A stretch of 64,000 nt of DNA. Source: Clostridioides difficile (GTDB lineage Bacteria > Bacillota > Clostridia > Peptostreptococcales > Peptostreptococcaceae). The stretch covers positions 1,674,001 to 1,738,000 of the forward strand of contig CP103804.1 of NCBI GenBank assembly GCA_024919175.1, written 5' to 3'. The translations under genes and the position numbers were made by a program. A model generated the notes under the pieces. That model saw nothing but the letters and a program-made list of their open reading frames with translations. It did no database searches and was not told the origin of the DNA. Positions 49,855 through 58,492 of this stretch are shown here, piece by piece (position 1 is the stretch's first letter; the number at the start of each line of letters is the position of its first letter).

Positions 49855-52344
49855 ATGAAAAAATATGCAAAGGTAATAGTTAGAAGTAATACTATATACA
49901 CAGACAATTTATTTACATATCAAATTCCTGTATTTTTAATGGAAGTTATAAGAGTTGGTCATAGAATATTAGTGCCATTTGGAAGAGGTAATAAACCAAC
50001 AGAAGCCTTTGTATTTCAACTCACAGATAATTTAGATGAAAAAATAAAGACTAAAGAAATCATGGATATACTAGATGAAAATCCAATATTTAGAGAAGAA
50101 GATTTAGAGTTGGTTTACTGGATGAAAAATAGATATTTGTGTACTTATATAGAGTGTATAAATTTAATATATCCAAAAGGGTATAAGCTAAATAATTACA
50201 AAGTAGCTTTACTAGGTGAAAAGCTAAATGGATTAAGTGAGACTGAATTAGATGAAAAAATTTCTAAACTGAGTGATAAAAATAGAGAGATAGTAGAAAA
50301 AGTAGTTGATAGTAAAGGAAAAATTAAGGTTGATAAGTTAAAATATATATCGAATCTAAATAATTCTCTATACACAATGAATAAAAATGGAATTATAAAG
50401 TTATGCTGGGAATACAAAAATCATAAAAATGAGAAGAAGGTATGTTATATATCTTTGAGTTTAGACAATGATAAAATTGATGATTATATAGAACAAAATA
50501 AAATAAGCATAGGAAGCAAGCAAAAAGAGATATTAAATTTTCTTAAAAATAATGAAAATGTAGAGATAAATGATTTATTGGATTTATTAAATGCTTCAAA
50601 GCAGAGTATAAATTCTTTAAGTAAGAAGAAGTTAATAACTTTAGAATTTAAAGATTATTATAGAGAGCCAAAAAGTATTTACAAATCTATATCAAAAAGT
50701 ATAAAATTAAACAATGAGCAACAAGAAGCAGTTGATGAGATAAATTCAAGTATGTTTATAGATGATAAAAAACCGTATTTAATTCATGGTATAACTGGAA
50801 GTGGAAAGACTGAAGTTTATATGGAAATAATAGAATTTGCATTAAGCCAAGGTTTAGATAGTATATTTTTGGTTCCTGAGATAGCGCTAACTCCCCAAAC
50901 AATAGATAGATTAAAGAGTAGGTTTGGTGATTTAGTTGGAGTGTTTCACAGTAAACTATCTGAAGGAGAAAAACACGATGTTTATAAAGCTGTTAAAGCT
51001 GGAAAAATAAGAATTTTAATTGGAGCTAGGTCAGCACTATTTGCTCCTTTTAATTCTTTAGGATTGATAATAATTGATGAATTTCATGAGTCATCATATA
51101 AGTCTGAAAAAAATCCTAAGTTTAACGCTATAGAAGTAGCTAGATTTATGGCATTAAAAAATAATATAACTCTTATTTTAGGTTCAGCAACACCTTCAAT
51201 TGAAGAGTATTATAGAGCAAAAACTGGTGAATATAAACTTATAAATATAAAAAATAGAGCAAATAACAAGCCACTTCCAAATATTGAAGTTGTAGATATG
51301 AAAGATGAATTAGATAGAGGTAATAGAAGTATATTTAGTTTAAAACTTCAAAGAGAAATAAGTTATGCAATTGAAGAAAATAGTCAGGTAATACTATTTT
51401 TAAATAGAAGAGGTTATGCAAATTTTGTATCATGTAGAAAGTGTGGTTATGTATTTCAATGTGAAAATTGCGATATATCTTTGACATATCATAAAAAAAG
51501 TAATATTGGAAGATGTCATTATTGTGGATATGAGAGAGAAATTCCAAAAGAATGTCCAGAGTGTGGAAGTCATTATGTTAAGCCATTTGGAGTAGGAACT
51601 CAAAAAATTGAGGAAGAGTTAAAATGTATTTTTCCAAATATAAAAACTTTGCGAATGGATAAAGATACAACTTCAAAAAAGGGTTCATTAGAGGATATAC
51701 TAAATAAGTTCAAAGATAAAGAAGCAGATGTATTGATAGGAACGCAGATGCTAAGTAAAGGGTTGGATTTTGATAATGTAACTTTAGTGGGTATTTTATC
51801 AGCGGATATGATACTAAATTTTCCTGATTTTAAAAGTTTTGAAACAACCTTTCAGTTGATAACTCAAGTTTCTGGAAGGGCAGGAAGAGCAGACAAAGAA
51901 GGTAAAGTAGTACTTCAAACATATGACACTGAGCATTATGCTATTAAACATGCGATAGAATACAATTATGAAGGTTTTTATGAAGATGAGATAAAGATAA
52001 GAAGGGCGTTTGGATATTCTCCATTTAATAACATGTTAAGCGTAGTTGTTAGTGGTGAAGATGAAAGATTAGTTATAAAAAATATAAAAAATATGCATGC
52101 ATCTTTGATTTATTTATTAGAAAAGAGGGGTATAAACGATTTAGGGTTTATATTAGGACCTAATCCATGCTCAATATCAAAAATAAATCAAAACTATAGA
52201 TGGCAAATACTCTTTAAAGATGAAAATATTGAAATTAATCTCTTAAAGGGTATAATAAAATATATATGTATAACAAAACGAGATTTAATATTTGATAAGA
52301 ATATTAATGTATCTATAGATATTAATCCAAATAGTGTATTATAA
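49855..52344 (+). CDS. priA: Primosomal protein N' (PriA helicase)
   Basis: 829 residues from ATG 49855, after TAGGGG; the ORF opens earlier at 49819 without a ribosome site. It restarts collapsed replication forks by loading the helicase. Walker A GITGSGKTEVY, Walker B box DEFH, eight zinc-binding Cys in CRKCGYVFQCENC...CHYCG...CPECG, and VSGRAGRADKEG (motif VI) are visible. The N-terminal DNA-binding domain starts KYAKVIVRSNTIYTDNLFTY. Confidence 0.96.
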   Translation: MKKYAKVIVRSNTIYTDNLFTYQIPVFLMEVIRVGHRILVPFGRGNKPTEAFVFQLTDNLDEKIKTKEIMDILDENPIFREEDLELVYWMKNRYLCTYIECINLIYPKGYKLNNYKVALLGEKLNGLSETELDEKISKLSDKNREIVEKVVDSKGKIKVDKLKYISNLNNSLYTMNKNGIIKLCWEYKNHKNEKKVCYISLSLDNDKIDDYIEQNKISIGSKQKEILNFLKNNENVEINDLLDLLNASKQSINSLSKKKLITLEFKDYYREPKSIYKSISKSIKLNNEQQEAVDEINSSMFIDDKKPYLIHGITGSGKTEVYMEIIEFALSQGLDSIFLVPEIALTPQTIDRLKSRFGDLVGVFHSKLSEGEKHDVYKAVKAGKIRILIGARSALFAPFNSLGLIIIDEFHESSYKSEKNPKFNAIEVARFMALKNNITLILGSATPSIEEYYRAKTGEYKLINIKNRANNKPLPNIEVVDMKDELDRGNRSIFSLKLQREISYAIEENSQVILFLNRRGYANFVSCRKCGYVFQCENCDISLTYHKKSNIGRCHYCGYEREIPKECPECGSHYVKPFGVGTQKIEEELKCIFPNIKTLRMDKDTTSKKGSLEDILNKFKDKEADVLIGTQMLSKGLDFDNVTLVGILSADMILNFPDFKSFETTFQLITQVSGRAGRADKEGKVVLQTYDTEHYAIKHAIEYNYEGFYEDEIKIRRAFGYSPFNNMLSVVVSGEDERLVIKNIKNMHASLIYLLEKRGINDLGFILGPNPCSISKINQNYRWQILFKDENIEINLLKGIIKYICITKRDLIFDKNINVSIDINPNSVL

Positions 52345-52361
52345 ATTTAGGAGGAAGTGTA

Positions 52362-52802
52362 ATGGCTTTAAGACAAATAGTTCAAATAGGAGAACCAGTA
52401 CTAAGAAAGAAATCAAAAAAAGTTGAAAAAATTGATGCAAAAATAATACAATTATTAGACGATATGGCAGAAACTATGTATGATGCAGAAGGTGTTGGAC
52501 TAGCTGCACCTCAAGTTGGAATTTTAAAAAGAGTGGTAGTAATTGATATTGGAGAAGAACTTATAGAACTTATAAATCCAGAAATAATAGAAACATCTGG
52601 AGAGCAAATAGATGATGAAGGTTGTTTAAGTGTTGTTGGAGAATCTGGAGAGGTTAAAAGACCAAACTATGTAAAAGTTAGAGCTTTAAATAGAAATGGA
52701 GAAACAATAGAGTTAGAAGGGGAAGAACTTTTAGCTAGAGCATTTTGTCATGAAATAGACCATCTAGATGGAATACTATTTGTTGATAAAATAGAAAAAT
52801 AG
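52362..52802 (+). CDS. def: Peptide deformylase
   Basis: 146 residues after TAGGAGG. It removes the formyl group from new N-terminal Met. The three motifs are GVGLAAPQVG, EGCLSV and HEIDHLDG (metal Cys, two His, catalytic Glu). It is next to fmt, which installs the formyl group. Confidence 0.97.
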   Translation: MALRQIVQIGEPVLRKKSKKVEKIDAKIIQLLDDMAETMYDAEGVGLAAPQVGILKRVVVIDIGEELIELINPEIIETSGEQIDDEGCLSVVGESGEVKRPNYVKVRALNRNGETIELEGEELLARAFCHEIDHLDGILFVDKIEK

Positions 52803-52816
52803 TAGGAGTTGATTTA

Positions 52817-53746
52817 ATGAAGATAGTATTTATGGGAACTCCTGATATAGCAGTTCCTTGTTTACAAAAAATAATAGATGAAAATTACGAAATACTAGGA
52901 GTTGTAACTCAGCCAGATAAACCAAAAGGAAGAGGTAAAAAACTTGGCATGAGTCCAGTAAAAGAGCTTGCAATTGAAAATAATATATCTGTATATCAAC
53001 CAATCAAAGCTAGAGATAAAGATTTTATAGAGACAATGAAATCTTTAAATCCAGATGTAATGGTAGTTGTGGCTTTTGGGCAGATACTTCCAAAAGAAAT
53101 ATTAGAAATTCCTAAGTTTGGGTGTATAAATGTCCATGTTTCTTTACTTCCAAAATATAGAGGTGCAGCACCTATAAATTGGGTAATAATCAATGGTGAA
53201 GAAAAAACTGGTGTTACAACTATGTACATGGATGAAGGTTTAGACACTGGAGATATGATATTAAAAACAGAGGTAAATCTTGATGAAAATATAACAGCAG
53301 GAGAGCTTCATGATAAAATGATGAATATAGGAGCAGAAACTTTAAAAGAAACATTAAAGTTGATTGAAGAAGGAAATGCACCAAGAGAAGTACAAAATCA
53401 TGAGGAATTTTCTTATGCACCAATAATGAATAAGTCACTAGGTAATATAGATTTTTCAAAAAATGCTAATGAAATACACAATCTAGTTAGAGGTGTAAAT
53501 CCATGGCCAAGTGCTTATACTACTTATAATGGTGTAACAATGAAAATTTGGAAAACTAAAGTGTTAGAGGAAGAAAGTACCAAAGATGCAGGTACAATAA
53601 TTGAGGTAAATAAAGAGGGCATAAAAGTAAGCACTAAAGATAAGGTACTTTTGATTGAAGAAATTCAGATGCCGAATAAAAAGAGAATGCTAGTTGGAGA
53701 ATATATAAAAGGAAATACTATAGAAATTGGTGTAGTATTGAGTTAG
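52817..53746 (+). CDS. fmt: Methionyl-tRNA formyltransferase
   Basis: 309 residues. It formylates Met-tRNAi using 10-formyl-tetrahydrofolate. The catalytic region is NVHVSLLPKYRGAAPINW with the Asp of MDEGLDTGDM; the C-terminal OB-like domain binds tRNA. It is 14 bases after def. Confidence 0.97.
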   Translation: MKIVFMGTPDIAVPCLQKIIDENYEILGVVTQPDKPKGRGKKLGMSPVKELAIENNISVYQPIKARDKDFIETMKSLNPDVMVVVAFGQILPKEILEIPKFGCINVHVSLLPKYRGAAPINWVIINGEEKTGVTTMYMDEGLDTGDMILKTEVNLDENITAGELHDKMMNIGAETLKETLKLIEEGNAPREVQNHEEFSYAPIMNKSLGNIDFSKNANEIHNLVRGVNPWPSAYTTYNGVTMKIWKTKVLEEESTKDAGTIIEVNKEGIKVSTKDKVLLIEEIQMPNKKRMLVGEYIKGNTIEIGVVLS

Positions 53747-53755
53747 GTGAAGAGT

Positions 53756-54496
53756 ATGACAGATATAAAAAAGTATTTAACAAGTGTTGGTATTTTAGTC
53801 TTAATATTAGGAATTTTGATGGGAGTTGCAAACTTTTTTATAATTAGTTTGACTCAAATATTTTCCTTAGGAATAAATACTGTAGTAATATCACTAATAC
53901 TTATAATACTATGCTCAACAATAGTTACGTATAGAGTAATTAAAGGAAAAAATGTTAACTCAAATATAATGAAAATAAATTTTAAAATTGTAAGTGTATT
54001 ATTTCCCATTATATCTTTTATTGCATCATCATTTGGTATGTCAAAAAGTGAAATTAGAAGGATATATATAAAGTTAAATAATGAATATATATACAGCAAT
54101 AAATATAATTTTGATCCAGAGGATATAATAATTTTAATACCTCATTGTATTCAAGAGAATAGTTGCAAACTAAAAGTTACTAATGATATAGATAATTGTA
54201 AGAAATGTGGAAAATGCAATATAGGAGAATTAGCTGAGCTAAATAAAAATGTTAAAGTAAAGGTATTTGTAGCTACAGGAGGGACTTTAGCTAGAAAAAT
54301 TATAATTGACAATAGACCTAAAGCTGTTATAGCTATTGCATGTGAGAGAGATTTAACATCTGGAATACAAGACATTAAAAAAATTCCTGTTTTAGGGGTA
54401 TTTAACAAAAGACCTAATGGACCTTGTATAAATACCAATGTAGATATAGTAGATATTAAAAAAGCTATAAGTTTTTTAACAGGAAAAGTATATTAG
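53756..54496 (+). CDS. DUF116 family membrane-associated Cys-rich protein
   Basis: 246 residues from ATG 53756; GTG 53747 falls in the TAGGTGAAG ribosome site. Two N-terminal hydrophobic helices are followed by a cytoplasmic domain with PHCIQENSCKLK, NCKKCGKCNIGE and AIACERDLTSG, plus GPCINT. The spaced Cys residues suggest an iron-sulfur or zinc site. Function unknown; the family is common in Clostridia and lies between fmt and rsmB here. Confidence 0.85.
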   Translation: MTDIKKYLTSVGILVLILGILMGVANFFIISLTQIFSLGINTVVISLILIILCSTIVTYRVIKGKNVNSNIMKINFKIVSVLFPIISFIASSFGMSKSEIRRIYIKLNNEYIYSNKYNFDPEDIIILIPHCIQENSCKLKVTNDIDNCKKCGKCNIGELAELNKNVKVKVFVATGGTLARKIIIDNRPKAVIAIACERDLTSGIQDIKKIPVLGVFNKRPNGPCINTNVDIVDIKKAISFLTGKVY

Positions 54497-54575
54497 CTTG
54501 TAATTAAACTGTTTTTAAGTTATGTGAATATTAAGAGGATGTATAATAAAAATATATTTTAGGAGAGTGTTATTT

Positions 54576-55277
54576 ATGTACCCTGTATATGGCGGTTTTT
54601 GGGGATTTGACCCAACGATGATTATATTAATTCCAGCTATATTATTCACTGTATATGCTCAATTTAAAGTGAGTTCAACAACAAATAAGTATTTAAGAGT
54701 AAATACACGTAGAGGATATACTGGAGAACAGACAGCAAGAAGAGTACTTGATTCAAATGGTTTGTATGATGTAAGGATAGAAATGGTTAGAGGTCATTTA
54801 AGCGACCACTATGACCCAAGAAGAAAAACTGTAAGACTATCAGAGGATGTATATTATGGAACATCAATAACTTCTGTTGCAGTAGCTGCACATGAATGTG
54901 GTCATGCAATGCAACATGCTAAAGGTTATGCACCTCTTCAAATAAGAAGTAGTTTGGTGCCAGTAGTAAACTTTGCTTCAAGTATTTCTTGGTTTTTAAT
55001 ATTTTTAGGCTTTATTATGGCTGGACCATTTCTAAAAATCGGGATACTATTGTTTTCAGCTTCAGTACTATTTCAGGTAATAACATTGCCTGTAGAATTT
55101 AATGCTTCTAGTAGAGCGATTGTTCAACTTGGGAATCTAGGTATTATAGATGAGGGTGAAGTCAGACAGAGTAGAAAAGTACTTTCAGCAGCAGCTTTAA
55201 CATATGTTGCAGCAGCCCTAGTTTCAATACTTCAATTACTTAGATTGTTACTAATAGCTCAAAGAAGAAATGACTAA
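54576..55277 (+). CDS. YugP-family membrane zinc metalloprotease
   Basis: 233 residues from ATG 54576, with AGGAGAG upstream; the GTG at 54567 is next to that site. HECGH in VAAHECGHAMQH is the zinc motif, flanked by three membrane helices; PVEFNASSRAI likely supplies the third ligand Glu. The family is DUF2248/zinc metallopeptidase 2, substrate unknown. A terminator separates it from rsmB. Confidence 0.9.
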   Translation: MYPVYGGFWGFDPTMIILIPAILFTVYAQFKVSSTTNKYLRVNTRRGYTGEQTARRVLDSNGLYDVRIEMVRGHLSDHYDPRRKTVRLSEDVYYGTSITSVAVAAHECGHAMQHAKGYAPLQIRSSLVPVVNFASSISWFLIFLGFIMAGPFLKIGILLFSASVLFQVITLPVEFNASSRAIVQLGNLGIIDEGEVRQSRKVLSAAALTYVAAALVSILQLLRLLLIAQRRND

Positions 55278-55286
55278 AAATAAAGT

Positions 55287-55312
55287 GGGTTGTTTAGAAA
55301 CAACCCTTTTTT
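55287..55312 (+). terminator. Intrinsic terminator after yugP
   Basis: A perfect 9-bp stem (GGGTTGTTT at 55287-55295 with AAACAACCC at 55298-55306) has a two-base loop, then six T. rsmB starts 27 bases later, so some readthrough is likely. Confidence 0.85.
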
Positions 55313-55338
55313 ATGTTTAATAAAAGGGAGAAATTTAT

Positions 55339-56664
55339 ATGGATGCAAGAGAAATTGGATTTAAGGTATTATGTGATATAGAGAAGAATAATAACTACTC
55401 AAATATTTCAATAAATAAGCATTTTAAAAATTTAGAAATGAGCGATATGGATAGAGGTCTTGCAACAGAGTTAATCTATGGGGTAGTAGAAAATAAATAT
55501 TACTTAGATTATATAATTAATAAACTTTCAAAAATAAAAGTAAAAAAAATGTCAACTTATGTTAAAATCTTTTTAAGAATGGGAACATATCAAATTTTAT
55601 TTTTAAATAGTATATCGGATTATGCAGCAGTTAATGAAACTGTGAAATTATCTAAAAAATATGATAAAAAATCTTCTGGTTTTATAAATGCTATTCTTAG
55701 AAATGAAATAAGAAATAAAGATACTATAATGGACATAACTGAGGAAGATAGTGTAAAATACTTATCTATAAAGTATTCTTATAACTCTTGGATTATAAAA
55801 AATTGGATAGATAATTTTGGACAAGAATTTACTGAAGATTTATTAGAAGCAAACAATGAAAAGCCTAGTATTTATATAAGAACAAATACACTTAAAGTTA
55901 GCAGAGAAGAGCTTATTGAAAAATTAAATCAAGAGGGTATTATGTGTTTGAAAGTACCTATGGTGGAAGAAGCTATAAAAGTCGAAAAATTAAAAAATAT
56001 AGAAAATAATGAGTTATTTAAGGCTGGTTTGTTTACAATTCAAGATATAAGCTCTATGATAGTAGGGAAAGTAATTAATCCAAATGAAGATTCATTGATT
56101 TTGGATGTATGTAGTGCTCCTGGTGGAAAATCTACTCACTTAGCCACTTTAATGAATAATACAGGTCAAGTAATAGCTAGAGATATTTTTGAGCATAAAT
56201 TAAAGCTTATAAAAGCTACTGTAAATAGACTTGGTCTTAAAAATGTACGTGTAGAAGGATTTGATGCTTCTGAAATTGATGAAAATAGTATAAATAAATT
56301 TGATTATGTTTTAGCAGATGTTCCTTGTTCTGGTCTTGGTATAATAAGACGTAAACCAGAAATTAAATACAAAAGAGAAGAAGAATTAGAAGATATTACT
56401 TCTATACAAAAGAAAATATTAGAAAATGCATCAAAGTATGTTAAAATTGGAGGAACTTTAGTATATAGTACATGTACAGTTCAAGATATGGAGAACATAA
56501 ATATAATTACTTCTTTTATTGAAGAAAATAATAATTTTGAATTGACTCCAATTGACACAGTGAATGTAGATTTAGATAATCAAGATAAAGGATATTTAAA
56601 AATATATCCTAATATTCATGGTATAGATGGGTTTTTTATAGCAAAATTAAAGAGAATAAGGTAG
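55339..56664 (+). CDS. rsmB: 16S rRNA (cytosine-967 C5) methyltransferase RsmB
   Basis: 441 residues. An N-terminal NusB-like RNA-binding domain (residues about 1-135) precedes a Rossmann SAM-methyltransferase domain with DVCSAPGGKSTHLA (SAM), DVPCSGLG (motif IV Cys) and YSTCTV (catalytic Cys). It methylates C967 of 16S rRNA. The rlmN start is 9 bases downstream. Confidence 0.95.
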   Translation: MDAREIGFKVLCDIEKNNNYSNISINKHFKNLEMSDMDRGLATELIYGVVENKYYLDYIINKLSKIKVKKMSTYVKIFLRMGTYQILFLNSISDYAAVNETVKLSKKYDKKSSGFINAILRNEIRNKDTIMDITEEDSVKYLSIKYSYNSWIIKNWIDNFGQEFTEDLLEANNEKPSIYIRTNTLKVSREELIEKLNQEGIMCLKVPMVEEAIKVEKLKNIENNELFKAGLFTIQDISSMIVGKVINPNEDSLILDVCSAPGGKSTHLATLMNNTGQVIARDIFEHKLKLIKATVNRLGLKNVRVEGFDASEIDENSINKFDYVLADVPCSGLGIIRRKPEIKYKREEELEDITSIQKKILENASKYVKIGGTLVYSTCTVQDMENINIITSFIEENNNFELTPIDTVNVDLDNQDKGYLKIYPNIHGIDGFFIAKLKRIR

Positions 56665-56672
56665 TGAATAGA

Positions 56673-57704
56673 ATGGAAGAGAAAAAAATAGTATTAAAAA
56701 ACTTTACTGAAGATGAACTCAAGGAATTTATGAAAACTATAGATGAAAAACCTTTTAGAGGGAGCCAAATATTTTCTTGGATATATAAAGGTGCAAAAAC
56801 TTTTGATGACATGAACAATATACCAAAAAGTTTGAGAAATAAATTAGAAGAAGTTTCATGCATAGGTCATATAGATATAGAATTAAAGTTAGAATCTAAG
56901 GTAGATGGCACAAAAAAATATTTGTTTTTATTAGATGATGGAAATATAATAGAAACTGTGATGATGGATTATGACAGTAGGGTTACTGTTTGTGTTTCTA
57001 ATCAAGTAGGATGTAGAATGGGATGTAACTTTTGTGCATCTACAATGGATGGGCTGATTAGAAACTTAGAGCCATGGGAGATTTTAGACCAAGTTATTAA
57101 GATTCAAGAAGATACTGGCAAAAGAGTATCAAATCTTGTCTTAATGGGAAGTGGTGAACCACTTGACAATTTTGAAAATACAAAACAATTTTTAAAAATA
57201 ATTAATGAAAAAAATGGTCTTAATATAGGGTATAGACATATAACTCTTTCAACTTGTGGGATAGTGCCTAAAATGTACGAGTTGGCTGATTTGCAAATAG
57301 CTATAAATTTGGCTTTATCACTTCATTCACCATATGATGAAGAAAGAAGAAAGATTATGCCTGTAGCAAATGCCTATTCTATTAAAGAAATATTAGATGC
57401 ATGTAGATATTATATAAAAAAGACAAATAGAAGGGTTACATTTGAATACTCTCTTATAAAAGGTGTAAATGACTCAGAAAATGAGGCAAGGGCATTAGCA
57501 AAGCTTTTAAAAGGTATGCTATGCCATGTAAATTTAATACCAATAAATAAGGTTGAAGAAAGAGAATATGAAAAGCCAGACAAGGCATTTATATATAAGT
57601 TTAGAGATAGTTTAGAGAAAAACAATATACCTGCTACAGTTAGAATGTCTATGGGTTCTGATATTAGTGGAGCTTGTGGCCAATTGAGAAGAAAATACAA
57701 GTAA
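56673..57704 (+). CDS. rlmN: 23S rRNA/tRNA adenine C2-methyltransferase RlmN
   Basis: 343 residues from ATG 56673; a GTG at 56664 overlaps the rsmB stop. It is a radical-SAM enzyme methylating A2503 of 23S rRNA and A37 of tRNA. The CX3CX2C cluster is CRMGCNFC, followed by LVLMGSGEPLDN; the C-terminal SGACGQL contains the mechanistic Cys. Not Cfr-like by gross features. Confidence 0.95.
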   Translation: MEEKKIVLKNFTEDELKEFMKTIDEKPFRGSQIFSWIYKGAKTFDDMNNIPKSLRNKLEEVSCIGHIDIELKLESKVDGTKKYLFLLDDGNIIETVMMDYDSRVTVCVSNQVGCRMGCNFCASTMDGLIRNLEPWEILDQVIKIQEDTGKRVSNLVLMGSGEPLDNFENTKQFLKIINEKNGLNIGYRHITLSTCGIVPKMYELADLQIAINLALSLHSPYDEERRKIMPVANAYSIKEILDACRYYIKKTNRRVTFEYSLIKGVNDSENEARALAKLLKGMLCHVNLIPINKVEEREYEKPDKAFIYKFRDSLEKNNIPATVRMSMGSDISGACGQLRRKYK

Positions 57705-57723
57705 TATGTAAGGAGGAAGTCGT

Positions 57724-58476
57724 ATGGTTTATAGTTGTGCCTCCCATATAGGAAAAATAAGAAAAAACAATGAAGACTATTGTGAGGGAGAAGTTATAGA
57801 TACAGAACATGGTCCAATAGGAATATTTGCCATAGCTGATGGAATGGGTGGACATAAAAAAGGGGAAGTCGCCAGTAAGTTAGCAGTAGAAAATATAATT
57901 GATTTTCTAAAAGAAAACTTATTACAGCATGATAATGTAAAAATAGACTATATAGATGATATATTAAAACAGGCTTATAATAATGTAAACTCAATTGTGC
58001 ACAAGAAATCTATGGAAGATATAGCATTTGAAGGAATGGGAACTACATTAGTTACAGCTATAGTGTATAATAATGTCTTATATGTGGCAAATGTTGGAGA
58101 TAGCAGATGTTATTTGTTAACAGATGAAAAATTTGATAAAATAACTATAGACCATTCCGTGGTTGAAGAACTTATGATGGCTCATGTTATTACAGAAGAA
58201 GAAGCAAGAAGACATCCACAGAGAAATAGAATAACTAGAGCAATTGGAACAGATGATATGGTTGTTGTAGATATTTTTAAGAAGGAAATCAAAAAAAGTG
58301 ATATAATACTTCTTGCAACAGATGGATTAACTGGGTTTATTTATGACGAAGATATAAGAAGTTTAATATTAGATTACGAATATGAGAGAATTAGTGATAT
58401 AAGTGATGAATTGATAAGCATGGCCAATGAGGTTTCTGGTAAAGATAATGTTTCGGTGATAGTAATAAAAGTATAA
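57724..58476 (+). CDS. prpC: PP2C Ser/Thr phosphatase (PrpC/Stp)
   Basis: 250 residues after AAGGAGG. The metal-binding motifs are NNEDYCEG near the start, IADGMGGHKKGE, VGDSRCYL and GKDNVSVIVI. It dephosphorylates targets of the adjacent PrkC kinase. The 16-base gap to prkC shows co-transcription. Confidence 0.96.
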   Translation: MVYSCASHIGKIRKNNEDYCEGEVIDTEHGPIGIFAIADGMGGHKKGEVASKLAVENIIDFLKENLLQHDNVKIDYIDDILKQAYNNVNSIVHKKSMEDIAFEGMGTTLVTAIVYNNVLYVANVGDSRCYLLTDEKFDKITIDHSVVEELMMAHVITEEEARRHPQRNRITRAIGTDDMVVVDIFKKEIKKSDIILLATDGLTGFIYDEDIRSLILDYEYERISDISDELISMANEVSGKDNVSVIVIKV

Positions 58477-58492
58477 TTAGGACGGTGATATT